From: Larus michahellis
Lineage: Eukaryota > Chordata > Aves > Charadriiformes > Laridae
NCBI RefSeq assembly: GCF_964199755.1
Contig: NC_133906.1
Location: 10,416,001-10,480,000, forward strand
DNA length: 64,000 bases
Direction: 5' to 3'
Positions 24,301-36,915 of the stretch are shown piece after piece. The position numbers and the translations under genes were made by a program. Within the stretch, counting starts at the first letter, position 1. Every line of letters begins with the position of its first letter. Below the pieces are notes generated by a model. The model made no database searches, had not been told where the DNA came from, and saw only the letters and a program-made list of their open reading frames with translations.

Positions 24301-27300
24301 CCCAAACATTGAAGATTTTATGGGTGCCCACCCTTCTGGTGTGTGTTTACACCCCTCAGGAAGCAAATCTGATGGCTTGTTTTTGAAAATAGCTTCGCCA
24401 AAACCTCACTGTTGCAGGCGTGTGCTGACATTTGACATGTCCCATGTTTATCACTTTGTGCCGAGAGTCGCTTCCTTGACAATGGTGGAGCTGTTCAAAG
24501 CCAGGGCCATAAAGCAGAATGAAATGCTGAAGGAAAGTTGTTTATGATCATGCTTCCCGGAGTTGTCAGCCAGCTCTTATGAGTAAATATTGCTTTACAA
24601 GTGAAAAACTTGCATGGACCTACTGTTATTGCTGGTTTTTTCCTGGGGTGAGTTTTTTGCATAAATCAAGTTAGCAAGAAAACTACCATTTAGCATGTAA
24701 TGTACCGTTACACTGACAGGAAGGTTTAACATACTTGAGGTGTTTAAACTGAGCTGTGAGTCTTGTCAAAAATGCCAAAAACTGTAATAAGAATAAAGTC
24801 GTACCAGCTGCCCTCCGCTGAGGCTTACCCATTTGCAGCTTCCAGGACCACCACAAGCTGTACTTGGAGATGGCCATGCGAGAAGATTAGTGCACATTTT
24901 TACTTTATCTCATTTGGTAGTTGGTGGATCTGTGGGGAGTTGGGTATGGAGGAAAAAGCGTCCATGTCCCCGGCTATTTTCCTTCGCAAAGAAGCGCCAC
25001 AATTAAACAGTGAAGAAGCACGTGCCGGAGCACTGCAGGGATGGGGCTGCTGAAAGCAGCAGTGGGCATTACACACAAACACAGTGAGGAGGTGGGTACA
25101 ACTGCCGGAGCAAACATCTCGGAGGACATCAGCCTCACTGGTGGGATCTGTGTCAGTCCAGACACGCAAACTGGAAAGATACAGAGAAGATGACTGTTCC
25201 CCCTGTGCAAAGATGACGTACACTCGGTCAAAGTATTTCAAACATCCTCTACCATGGGAAGCAAGGGAAGAAGAGGCAACATAAGCAGAGGAATCAAAAT
25301 CAGACCATACTTTGATATACATTTAAATTGGCACTGCCATCAAAGTCGCAGCGTTCTTCATCCTGGATTCACTCGCAGGCATCCCTCAGTGATGCCTCCT
25401 GTACTCTGCAGGCACAAACACCCATGTGCCCATGGAAAGAATCGCAATGAGGTCTCCCCAAGCGGAGGTTCCCAGTGAATCGATCCAGCTGGCTGTTTAC
25501 TTTTCCCTCATGCTGGTTTACCTGGGCCCTCCACAGAGCGGGGGGGTGGCACGGTGCCTGTAGTGAATGGCCAGGCTGCGGGGCGGCAGTGACCGCTTTC
25601 CACAGCCACAGTGCCAGCTTAAAACCAAAGCCAACATGAAGAGCTCGTTTTGCTCTTAGGGCACATCTCCCCTCGGAGGCCCATTTCCTGAGCGTAGATA
25701 CATAAGCAGGATGTATCTTCGGAGCAGGATGCCATCGGATCTGTGAAATAACTCCGGCCATATTAATGTAGTTACACAGTCTCTTGGACAAGCGAATTTC
25801 TTGAGAATGAGTTTGCTCATCTCCATCCTGGATTGCAGTGTGCTGTGAAGGCACATGCGACCCAGATGGAAAATGCGGCTATGACGCAGGATTCCCTCAA
25901 GATTTATTTCAATGTGGTGGAGGGTCTCAGTCCTTTCGATCTCTACTGTCACAAAATAGCGGAAAAGGGTTTGGAATCCCAACTCCTAAAATTGCTTGAA
26001 ATCTCTCATTTTGCAAACGTAAGAGCTCTACTATTCAGCTATGAAGTGGATTACAGCGCAGGAGATGAGTCAAGCAGAGAAAATGTGCCGCAGCACACGC
26101 TCCACCAAGTACCTGCCTAAACCACAGGCTTCCAGTGTCATTCCTCGCTGAACTGGGAGCCAGCTCCTGCACAGAAAGGAGTCTCCAAGCTCTGTTTGAC
26201 TACAGCAAAGCAGAGATTTTTGAGCCAGGCTTGGGGAAAGAAAGGCAACCATTGAACCAGTTCAGCCACCTGGGGTCTGTACAAAGAACCCCGTTAACAA
26301 GGACATGCCACTGCCAGGGGAGATCTCCAAGAGGTGGAGTACTGTCCCACAGCATCCATGGGCTCAACCTGCTCTGAGATAATAGACCACATTTTTTGCA
26401 GTTTGTTCAGGGCAGTAAAATCCCCTGAAGGGCTATTCAGTGCCTGACATCAATGAATGCAGGGGATAAATAATAGCAAACTGCAGCTTTGTTTTCTGGT
26501 GTTGGAAGAACATGAAGAGGGAGAATGATGTGACCGTTTAACCTAAATGATGCCCAGCTGACTGTGCTAGCCCGCAGAGCCCTGCTTGTTTATCCAGCGA
26601 TGCTATACACAAGTATTTGGCAGGCTTTTTTCAAACTACTTCAAGAAGTTTTTCCTTAAATAAGAGAGCCCCTCTGTTCTTTGCAATGTTCTCTATTGCA
26701 AGCATTTATAGACTTTCTCCAGTGAAGGTTGTTACAATTCAGCTAGATTTCCACCCAGCACGGAAAGAGGGACGCTGTTTTAATTCATATATTTTTATTA
26801 CTTCGTATTTGTTGCTGCCCCCTTTTCCCATGAAATGAGGCAGGCAGATGTCTAAGGAGAGGTAGCTGTCATTCAAAAGCACAAAGCCGCCAACACTCAT
26901 TGCCACAGTAAGTCATGCATCTGTGCTGGGTCACAAAACAGGGGACAGCCCCCCGGGAGCACACGCTCACACCACGCACATATGTATCACATCACACAAC
27001 GCAGGGGCCAGGAGGTGGCCAAGGGGGAGGACATCTCTCATTTATCCAGACAAGCAGCCCACAAGGCTCTTTCCAGCAGCTCCAAAGGGTCCAGGGAGGA
27101 GCCGTGGCCATGCGGAGCAGCCGGGAATGCAGAGGTAGAGGCGCACCACCCACCCTTTCTCTCCACTTGTCCTGCCTCACTTAGAGCCGCTGATCTCAAC
27201 CTATATACAGCATTGTTCGCTCTTTCTCTTCAGACTTCCACTGTGCATCCAAGAGTTCATTTGCCTTTCTTTCCCCATGATATCAATCCAATAAAAGTTA

Positions 27301-29589
27301 TTATTCTTCTCTCCCAACTTTGTCTCGCTCATACCCCTAGATCATCAGTGTTGCTTATACAGACTGCTACTAAGCATTTATGTCTTGACTTTTTCAGTAC
27401 CACCAAGTTTCTCCATTTCTTTCCTGAATTGCTTTAGCACAGCTTATCCTGTCAGTGACAAGACTGATTCTTTACTAGGGGACTGCCAGCCATGTGCTCG
27501 TACTGGCCAAAAGACAGGCTATATACGATCTGGCTCAGTGTCAACTCAACGCCATAATACAAGTCCCAAATTGGAGCTGGCTTACAGCTGGGTGGCTCAG
27601 ATCGCAGGCAAAGCAGGTTCTTCAGATCAGCCACAAAAACATGCCCTTACACAGGGCAGTTGACTTTAAATCTAAACTGAAATGTTCTTCGTTTGCTCTT
27701 CACATTAACCCCTCTAGCACAGCACTTTGTATCTACCCCAGACTGAGGTGACAAAGGGGACAGTTGGGTGGGTAGAATTTTTGCCCTTGCGTAAGTTTGG
27801 CACGTTAACTTTGCTTAGTTAAGAGTTGTGTTAAAACCTTTTAAAAGATTTTTTTTTTCTTTCTGGCACAGCTGCAGATAAGATTAGAGAGCTCCTTACG
27901 CACATAATGAAATTTAGCACCTTGAGAGCCCCAGGACAAGAAGCGGGTGATGTTGGGCAGCCAATGTGCCTCATGCACGAAGAGGGCAGAATTTCCAAAG
28001 CACTTGCAGGAGCCGTTTCAACTGCTCATCACAGACAGAGACAGACTTTCAAGGGAGGTCGGCTGCCCCTTGGCCCGCAGGGCAAGGGGAAAGGTGAAGT
28101 ACCTTAGTCCTGAGATGAAAGGCATGAGCTCTCATCACACGTTTTGACTTATTTGTTCTGAATCTCATGATCTGATATGTCATTTCCACTTCACGCTACA
28201 CAACAGTTGGCATTGGCTATAGTCTGGCTCACCCTAGTGGTCTGAAGCTTAATGAGATGTATGTAATGCTCTGTAATTACTTTGGGTGATTTAAGTATTA
28301 ATGAAAAGTCATCCAGTCACTTTCGAGCAGTTAAATTAAAAGCAAACTGGATTTTGCTAACTATGGTGTGTTCCCAGGTGATAAATGCCCTTTAACAAAT
28401 CTCATAAAACCTCCTCTTTCTGCTGCACTGAACCTAATTTGGATTTTTACAGTTCTTTTGAATAGTTCCTCAAATAATTTCCTTGGCATAAAGTCTCCTC
28501 CTGGACGGAAATTTAATAAAAAACTGAATTGTTGTGAAAGGTATGAGCGTGATCTAATCTTGCCCACTCTTATTCCCAGACCTTGTAAATGTATTCCTAA
28601 CAGTCAGAGAGTTAATAATTAATAAATGAAATAAATTACTGGGAAATTTCAAGCTTACACCCTGCTCTCCCCACCTGCTTGGCCAATGATAATTAACACT
28701 TTCATCTTCAAGTCAGATGCCCCGATGCCTCTGTGGTCCAGTGTAACCAGCTACGCTACTCGGATAAAGATGCGGAGCGCGTTCATATCGCCATGACTCT
28801 GCCTTTGGCACCAGTGGGGTCTCTCGGATTTGTAAAGCTGCACTAGTTTGAGTTTGCTGCGTTCAGACCTGGGCATGAATGCACCCAAATAAAGATATAG
28901 AAAAGGCCTGGTCCTTCTTGCAGGTGGCAAGAAGGCAAAATATGGCAAAACAACAGTCCAACGACATGAGACATCATCTGGACCACGATTGAATCAGCAA
29001 GAGAAGAGTATCAAAGGCGCCAGAGGCAGCAGATGGTCTGTGCCCTGATACATCAATTCCTTTTCAAAGTTACAGTTCAAAACTGCCAGAAACCCTTGAA
29101 TGGGTCTGCATCCTTCTCTGGGCCATAGATGTCCTCACAGACTAGTTTGGGTATATAACCCCCATTTTAGAGAGTTTCACAATCCACCTGATAATTCAGT
29201 AGCCTTACAATAGCGTTCTGCAGCTCAGATGAATAAACGCATGATCAGGAAACAATCCCTGTTTGGGAGCCTGAGCTTTAGGGATAATTCCTGCAAAACC
29301 ACGGTCTTCTTTTTTCTGCAGATCTGCGTGAGAGGCACCATTTATTGAAATGAACAGGTATGGGTAAGGCAGCCCAGAGGTCCTTTATCATCAGCCAGAC
29401 CATGTCTATGCTGTGGAGACCAGGAGGTCCCAGCTCCCTGCCTGGGCACTTGCCTGTCTGTGTCCGGGCTCCGTTGCGGAGAGATGCCGCTTTGCTCCAT
29501 CATGATGTCCTCCCTCACACAAAGCATCACCTGGCGCATGGGCCAGAAAGTACCTGCGCATGCAGGCTAGCATAAGGGAAGAGCACACG
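18301..29589. other. Intergenic sequence with no recognised gene
   Basis: I find no recognisable exon, RNA gene or transposon in this stretch. A modestly CpG-enriched segment lies at about 20,310-20,420. The AT-rich part at 28,140-28,640 is listed separately as a candidate conserved element. All open frames are short and mutually overlapping. Confidence 0.55.
28140..28640. promoter_or_regulatory. Candidate AT-rich conserved non-coding element
   Basis: This is AT-rich unique sequence with many TAAT/ATTA cores, for example TGTAATTACTTTGGG near 28,271, TTAAGTATTAATG near 28,291 and TTAATAATTAATAAATGAAATAAATTA near 28,611. Frames are open on both strands across 28,361-28,622 but show no protein signature. 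The texture resembles vertebrate developmental non-coding elements. Conservation cannot be judged from one genome, so confidence is low. Confidence 0.22.
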
Positions 29590-30405
29590 TGGAAATGTGT
29601 GGATGTCCTTAAGTCATCAGAGCTAATGGAATTCATCCTGGAGCACCCGGGAACCAGCCAAGGATATTTCTAAAGCACTAGTGATTATCTCTGAGAAGCG
29701 ATGGTGGCAGGCCCCAAGGGACAGAAGAAATGAACAGTGCCCTAGCTTTAAAAAGGAGAAGAAGAGGCCCCAGGAGTTATCCACCAGCCTGCCTAACTCT
29801 ATTTCTTGGAAAGATACTGGAACAAATTATTAAATAATCAATATAAACATCTAGAAGATAATAAAATGACAAGAAAGAGGCCATCATGGATTTCTCGAGA
29901 ACAAATCACATCAAATCAATCTAATTTCCTCCTCTGACAGAATAACAGGCCTGGTGGACAAGGGAGAAGCAGATGTGATATATCCTGACTATAAAAAGAC
30001 TGTGTACTCAGTATTACACGACAGTCTCATGAGCAAATTAGGGGCATATGAGCAAAATAAGAATATAAACAAAATCACCATAATTTGGGTGCATAAGCAG
30101 GAGAAAAAAAACACTTCTCAAACAGCTCATTTCAAGTGGGGACAGAGGAGCCTGGTCTGTTCATCATGTCCATTAATAACTGATTTGTGTGATAGCAAAG
30201 ATAATACAATTTTATAAGCTGGGAGGCACTGTAAACAATACAGAGGACAGGATCTGAATTCAAATTGATCTAGGTAATGGGACGAAATCTGTAAGCTGAA
30301 ACTCAATGAAGACAAATGCAAAATACCGTGCTCAGGCAGGAAAAATCGAATGTACAAATACAAAATGAGAAATAACTAACAAAGCATCACTGAAAGGATG
30401 ATGAT
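29590..30405 (+). mobile_element. Relic of an ancient CR1/L3-like LINE (reverse transcriptase region)
   Basis: Blocks run in order along the reverse transcriptase part of an old amniote CR1-like LINE. 'GAATTCATCCTGGAGCAC' near 29,630 precedes 'TTCTTGGAAAGATACTGGAAC' near 29,802. Next come 'CACATCAAATCAATCTAATTT' near 29,907 and 'GATGTGATATATCCTGACTAT' near 29,973. Last are 'AAGCTGGGAGGCACTG' near 30,216, a 'GGATCTGAATTCAAATTGATCTA' block, and 'AATACAAAATGAGAAATAA' near 30,357. The order and sense match + orientation. Stop codons, indels and loss of the segment around the FADD motif show it is long dead. The match is to remembered family sequence, so subfamily and edges are approximate. Confidence 0.75.
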
Positions 30406-33050
30406 ACCAATTACTTTATCACTTCTGTCTGTGTGCAGAGTATTTCTTTTCTGATTACAATGGTCAACCTAGAATTCACTGCTGTGTACAGATACTGCTG
30501 ACATTGGCAGAGCTGGTGGAAGGTCACACTTTTTATTTTTGGCAAAGAAAATTTCTTTTTGCAAGGTTTATTTATTAAAAGGTAACTTTTTTGGGGAGGG
30601 AGCTTATGTGGAGAAAAAACCTACCGTTGCACATTAGAAGTGATCCCCTTTTCATTTAAGGATGAGTTTTACTGTTGGGACAGCAGTAGTGTGTGCCGTC
30701 CTGTGCCCATGAGCCCTCCAAGCCCTGGGCTGCCCTCACCCGAAGGACGGGGCTTGCTGTGCTCATCCAGTCCAGCCTCTGCATGCTGGTTAAGCCAAAA
30801 GGCAGAGGAAACCTCAGAAATGGTCACTTACCAGTCACCATTCCCAAAAAGGTGCTCCCTTTTAGATCCAACAGCAACGGTCCCGAAGCACAAGTTTTAG
30901 AGATCTTTCATGTGTCCATACCCAGTAATACGATGCTCCCATTTACTAAAATCAATATTCAAAACATTTTCCCATCTCTTCAGGTTTTTCCTATTATCTT
31001 TTTTTTATTATTAATATTTAATTAAAGTAGTTTTAGTTTGGTTTCAATCCATAAATCCCTTATTCTCTCTCTTTCTCTTCTGGGAAGGGAAAGAGAGGTT
31101 AAAAGAGAGCATCTGTCGTTGGTTTAGTGGCCAGCCCAGCCTGAAGCATGACACGTGAATATCTCTGGTCAGCACAATTCAGGTGTGACGTGAAGTACCA
31201 TGAATCCAGGCTGCAATGTTAACCCCAACACAATGGAGGACGCTTCTTGGATCACTCCTTAGCACCCCTTTTGCTGAACTGTCTTCCTTTGAGGTTTCCA
31301 ACCCTGCCAGAGCTGCTCTAATCCCCGTGTCCCTTCGGTTTAAATGGCTGGAAATGGTTCACAGAAGAGTGCAGAGTGCTGAAGCAGAAATTAAAGCAAC
31401 ACTTATTTATCCGAATTCATGGATTTTTAAACTGGGTTCTGCGTGTCCCTCACTGGGTTCCTTGCACGCACTGGAGGTCACGTCTCCACCAGGATGGGCC
31501 AAGGAGGGTTGCTTACACCGTGCTCTGTCTCACAACAGACGTGTTATTTTCCTCGATTCATACAAAGACTATCTAATAAAGCAGGAGGAGAAACTGCCTC
31601 TTTGTTTATTGGAAATATAACAATAGGATCCTATTCTAAATCCCGAGGCAGTATACAGCATAGGGGACAAAAAACAGTCGTCATGAGCTGAGATCTCTCG
31701 TTGTCGTTATTGGTTTTCTTAACATCATCATCAAAAGTTCAAAACAGATTTTCAGCCAAGTTCATCATCCCTGATACAATTCCACCAACTCAATGAAGTT
31801 ACAGTACATATGAAATAAGCTTCTCCTCAGAGACAATAGTGATGAGAAGAGACAAGCTTTTGACATTCATCCAGGCAAAGTCATCCAACAATTCAGTGTG
31901 AATGTATCCTGCCACGCTGGAGATCTTCACTATCAGGAACGAAGAGCTGGCAAGAATCTGGGAGTGGAGAAGTTGTATCATTCCTCCTTTTCTTGGTAGC
32001 ACCTGGCCAGCCATAGCTACCATTGTCACTGCCGTGATTCCTGGTTTTCTCCACTACAAATGAACAGGTTTGGAGTTTATGCTCGTTCACCCCTCACCCT
32101 TTCCCTCTCTGCTGCTGCAGGGACATTGTGTGAAGTCCCGACCCCCGTGGCTGTGGCCCGCGGTGCCTCCCCTCCGGATGTCCTGCAAACCTGCGGAACA
32201 GGAGCGACTGGGGATGCTGGTGTCCCTGACCTGCCCCGCATGTGCAGTGAGCCCTTGTCCCTTTCCCTGTCTCCATTTCCCTTCCAGGCAAGCACCTGCC
32301 CAGACACACACACTGCTGTGACGTGTCCCCAGCACCGAGCAGGGACAGCAAAGCAATCTCTCAGCCAGATGTTTCCTACCGCTGAGGAGAGCGGAGGAGG
32401 AATGAATATCCCACCGGAGTATGACTGCAGTCCAAGCCAACACTTCCTGAGCACATGCATCTTCTTCCAGCTCCGCAGCCCATGAGAATGTTCAAGATAC
32501 AAATCTCAAATATTTGGAATATTAACATCTATCAGTTTCACACGTTCCTTAAAGTAGCATATTTCTTGCATGACTGATCCAGCCATATGGTAACATTAGC
32601 CTGTACCATTACCATCTGGCTCAGCTTTAATTTTATCAAAAGCATTTTGACAGGCAGTAGCATCTTTCCTTTTCCACCCCTCCTTCTCCTCCCGCCAAAA
32701 ACTGTTGATTTCGCCTCAAATGAACCCAATTTTTGGTCCTGCGTGAGAAGGTTGTCTGTATATTCTGTCTAGGAAATAGCTCTTTGATTTCAAATGCTTT
32801 GCATTCGGGAGGCAGAGCTAAAACTCAGGAACAAGGGAACTCCCAAACTTCTTTCCCAAAGGAATTGTTGGTGTTCATTAGCTCAAAGCCAAGAAAGAAG
32901 CAACGGGTCCTGGGTGTTATGCATTTCTTCCACTCTCTACTCAAGTACGTGCTCCATGAAAAAAATTGTTCCTTAATCAGCCCTGACTTACCCTGTTACC
33001 ATCGCTAACATATGCCCTCATTCTTGCAAGACAAAAAAGAGAAAAAAGAA
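30406..33050. other. Intergenic sequence with no recognised gene
   Basis: Unique non-coding DNA between two LINE fragments. Frames reaching 134-141 codons at 31,216-31,620 and 32,060-32,502 overlap open frames in other phases or on the other strand and have no recognisable domain. T- and A-rich patches occur near 30,530-30,600 and 30,990-31,020. Confidence 0.55.
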
Positions 33051-33052
33051 AG

Positions 33053-33593
33053 GTCATCCTCCCCCTCTACTCAGCCCTGGTGAGGCCAAATCTGGAGTAT
33101 TGTGTCCAGTTCTGGGCTCCCCAGTTCAAGACAGGGAATTACTGGAGGGAGTCCAGCGGAGGGCTACAAGGATGAACAAGGGACTGGAGCACCTCTCTGA
33201 TGAGGAAAGGCTGAGACCTGGGGCTGTTTAGTCTGGAGAAGACTGAGAGGGGATCTCATCAATGCTTACGAATATCTAAAGGGTGGGTGTCAAGAGGATG
33301 GGGCCAGACTCTATTCAGTGGTGCCAGGTGACAGGACAAGGGGCAACAGGCACAAACTGGAACGCAGGAAATTCCATCTCAACATGAGGAAAAACTTCAT
33401 TACTTTGAGGGTGGCAGAGCCCTGGCACAGGCTGCCCAGAGGGGTGGTAGAGTCTCCGTCTCTGGAGACATTCCAAACCCGCCTGGACGCGTTCCTGTGC
33501 CACCTGCTCTGGGTGACCCTGCTCTGGCAGGGGGGTTGGACTAGATGATCTCCAAATGTCCCTTCCAGCCCTGACCGTTCTGTGATTCTGTGA
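33053..33593 (+). mobile_element. 5'-truncated CR1 LINE, sense orientation
   Basis: The sequence matches the 3' end of avian CR1. The ORF2 C-terminal region begins around the 'CTCTACTCAGCCCTGGTGAGGCC' block (about 33,064), equivalent to the YSALVRPxLEYC segment. It runs through 'GACAGGACAAGGGGCAACAGGC' (DRTRGNR-like) and 'CTGCCCAGAGGGGTGGTAGAGTC' ([12 protein letters not shown]). It ends in the CR1 3' UTR block GGACTAGATGATCTCC and two octamers of the TTCTGTGA type. The protein frame is broken: an indel after the first ~30 codons shifts it, and only the last part (+ 33,318-33,548) stays open. This is the usual short 3' remnant left by target-primed reverse transcription. Confidence 0.95.
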
Positions 33594-36034
33594 AATCAAA
33601 ATCTCTTGCCCTTCTTCTTCTCACTTATTCGTGACCACAGATATTTTTATCACGCCCCCTGCTCCATTCCTTTTCTAAAGTAAACCACATCTCCACATCT
33701 TCCCTTGGAAACTTCAGTGTCCTTTCGGGTGGAGATACATGACCCTGGGCGAGCCCTCCAGATACTAATACAATATTGATAATAGTGGCAAATGCAGAAA
33801 TGGTAAGAACATAACCCATTGTGTGACCTGTCCTTCTGTGCTGGCTCAGTGACCCAGCGCCTCCCGCTGGGTAATTCGCAGGTAGGCTCAGGGCCCTCAT
33901 CCACGCTGGCTCGCTTTGTCCCGCTGCCACTAATCCACTTCATTATTTAGCACACCGATACATAACACTCCCGCACCTGCCCAGGCAGAGAATCAATTCC
34001 AATGCAGCTGAAAGAGGAGGAGAACTTGTCCCCACACAGCAGGTCGTAATGAGATAAGGCTCTCATGGCTTCTATCGCGGCCGATGAGCAAGAGCTGGCA
34101 CTTCGTACGCTTCAACAGCACCGGTCCGCTTTGAAAAGAAAACTTAAACCCAGCGCCGTAAACAAGAACAGCGGGATGCGAATGGCTGCTTGGCTGCAGA
34201 TTAGCAAGAAAGCAATACTCTTTGAATGTCGTCAGAATAATAATAAAAAGAAATCACTTAAAATGCGCGATTTATTTTGTCTGTACAAATACAGTGTTTC
34301 AGTGTGCAATCAGAAAGCTCACCACAGGAGGGAAGCAGCGTTTCACTTTTGTTTCTTTAGTAATCAAAGCTAATTTATTTTTTTTTAACTATATATTTTG
34401 ACCATTAGAAAAACCTTCCTGATGTGACAAAGCAATAAATATCCATTGGTCTGATTCAGAGAATTTAAGTTGACAGGAGCTGGTTGGGATGGTGAGTTAA
34501 AAAAACCCCTGCTTTCAGAACAGCTTGAAGAATAGGGAATTTACTAAAAATGAGAAGCATGTTTAAAGGGAGAATCAGCAATAAAGCTGTCATGAAACAG
34601 AAAATGGAAGTGGGAAGCTCACTTGCCAGCTGCCTTCATGCCGGTCATGCCGGTACCTGCTGGCCAACAGCTAACACTTTAAGATACGTGCTCCCTCTAC
34701 CCAGTTAAAAATTTGGTTTGTAAGTTCTTGATTTCCAGCGCAGGCAAGAAATGGAACTTGTAGTGGAATTGCTCATATATCTATAGCCTGAAGTTAGAGC
34801 AACTCTTTTCCCGCAGAAATTAAGTATTTCACAAACATAACTTCAGAAAGTTCTGGTTTTAAATACGTGCATGAAGAGAGAAATATCTGATTAAACTCCA
34901 GGCTGATTCATTTATCCATTTTCAATGTTTTCAGGCTAAAAAGCAAATTACTTCCATGGTCCCTGTAAAATAACATCAGTGCTGAAATGCTCAAGAGAAA
35001 ATGAGCCTTTCCTTAACAGTCTGGCAGCAGAGGGTAGTGCCATTGCTGCGTTCTGGGCAAAGCAAAACTGCCAGCAAGGAATATTTGGGGGAATTTTGTG
35101 GGTTTCCGCAGTAGAATTCACAACCCCTGGGGATTTTTACAACCTTCTCTGATGCTGCATATTAAATAGTGATTTTTAGGCTTTTCAGTGATACCTTTTC
35201 TACAGCTGTTGAGGATACAAACCACAGAGCTTTGCAGAAGTGTATAAAAGAAAGCTGAAACATCACCTTTCCTTCTGTTATTAACAGAGGAAACATAAAG
35301 AGCCCGCAAAAGTAGCCCACAGGAGCAGCAGCTGGGCTTGGCAGAGGTCAGGAGAGAAACACAACCTGCTCTTCACAGCAATACACCCTCCGATCGATGG
35401 AAGTTCCCGAGAAGCTCAGGCTGCCCCTCCCAGCATTTCCTGCAGCAGAGATGTGTGCCGAGGCACTGGGAGCGGGGTCTGGGTGCTCCTGGCGATCTGC
35501 TGAAGGACCCGCACGCCCAGCGGGGACAGGGGAGGCACAGGCAGGACTGGGCAGCCATTCACTCCCTCTGTTTGCAGTCAGCCAGCTCTGGATGTCCTCA
35601 TGTCTGATGGGGTTCCTCAACCACAGGGACCCCTCTGTGCAGTAGATTTCTTTCCCTTGGTCATTCCAGGAAAACAAACTCTGCCTGGTTTAACATCTTT
35701 TTGACATAGCTTTGCGGTCTCTAGGCAGTGGAGACTAACACTAGTCGCTTTGGTATGGCTTTCTAAGGGATGGATTATATTAGCTTGGAGTCAGCCTGAA
35801 AATCACTGGTGGGAGTTTTGGAATGGGAGCCGGCGTTCCTCAAAAACCGCATCTAAATGTAAGTGCTGTGCATCATATGGGGGCAGGGAAACCGCCATCA
35901 TGTCGCCTGTGAAAATCAGGCTACAGCCTCATTAGCTTTCAGGAAAGGAGCCATGTGGAAGTAAATCTGAAAATAGCAACTTGCTAAATTTCTTCAGACT
36001 CTCCGAGGAGGAAGACGAGCTCAGCATCACACGG
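33594..36034. other. Intergenic sequence with no recognised gene
   Basis: No exon or transposon was recognised. The notable part is the CpG-dense patch at 34,065-34,275, listed separately. Downstream of it the DNA is AT-rich unique sequence up to about 35,300, then ordinary composition. Confidence 0.5.
34065..34275. promoter_or_regulatory. Isolated CpG-dense patch, candidate regulatory element
   Basis: I count about 14 CpG dinucleotides between 34,073 and 34,270, in DNA whose overall G+C is only moderate and whose flanks have almost none. Retained CpG outside an island often marks an element that is unmethylated in the germ line. A 102-codon + frame (34,065-34,373) starts at an ATG inside the patch, runs through lysine-rich low-complexity sequence and has no domain I recognise. 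I favour a regulatory element over a gene. UBTD2's promoter lies about 4.3 kb downstream. Confidence 0.3.
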
Positions 36035-36150
36035 CGGTTGGACTCCACGGTTCTTTCCTGCTTCTGCTTCCTTTGGGACCTTTGGCAAATAACCTCATCT
36101 CCCGTGTCTCCCTTTCCCATCTGTCAAAGGAGGATGAAAGAGATCTGGGT
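36035..36150 (+). mobile_element. Degenerate MIR-like SINE relic
   Basis: The block order resembles the MIR core: a 'gacctttggcaaataacctcat' block near 36,078 corresponds to the 'gaccttgggcaagtcacttaacct' part. It is followed by 'cccatctgtcaaaggagg' near 36,115, corresponding to 'cccatctgtaaaatggg'. Sense orientation is +. It is short and very diverged, and the ends are not sharp. Confidence 0.45.
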
Positions 36151-36689
36151 AGACTTTCGCTTACAGTGATAAGACTTTGATACTACAGTCCTGGGTAGCA
36201 CCGATAAAAATCAAAATGTTGATGCCTGAGACAGAAGGTTCAGCACTGGTGCAATTTGTCAGCATCTCATACTTGTTCCCACACAAAGATGACTCACCAG
36301 AGAACAGGGATTTATCATACTGTATCATCGTGTGATGGCAAAACCCACCACCATTGACTGCAAGCAAACAGTGAGATCCCCATTGGAGAGAAAAATCGGT
36401 CAAGTACACAAAATATTTCAATATATAGGAATACACAGGAAATCATCTTGACGACGCAAATGTAGATCCACTTTCTACATGCCACATTCCTTGGGCCACA
36501 AATCCCATCACTCTGGCGCTCCGGGTACAACATGCGGTCCAGTAGCATCTTGTGCCACAAAAAAATCCTTCATCTGTTTGCACTGTAGGGTTTATGACCC
36601 GCAAAGAATCGTTTCCAACCATATAGAGTAGTTGTACCTATATGGAAAAGTCAATTCATTACCCCGTTTAATTTGTGAAATGACACTTC

Positions 36690-36915
36690 TGATCTTCAAA
36701 GTGTTTCACATCCCACACATTGCAGGCAGTTAGCAAGTAATAAAGAGTAAGAATTAATTAATCCTAGCCATACCCCCAAGAGATATGTAGATAAACATTA
36801 ATCTACCGACAGAAACAGAGCAATCGAGGTTATGTGACTTGTCCAAGGGTATCTAGGGCAGAGCCAAGATTAGAGTGCAGAGACTCAGATTGCAAATCTC
36901 AGTCCTTGCCTCTTG
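36690..36915 (-). mobile_element. Degenerate MIR/L3-type repeat, antisense
   Basis: Read on the + strand the blocks match the reverse complement of an old amniote repeat. 'ATCTTCAAAGTGTTTCACAT' (about 36,692) resembles 'atctcaaagcgctttacaaa'. An 'AATTAATTAATCCTAGCC' block follows near 36,753. Then 'GGTTATGTGACTTGTCCAAGG' (about 36,829) resembles 'ggttaagtgacttgcccaagg', with 'CAGAGCCAAGATTAGA' after it. Three blocks in the right order make the assignment reasonable, but the family name is from memory. Confidence 0.6.
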
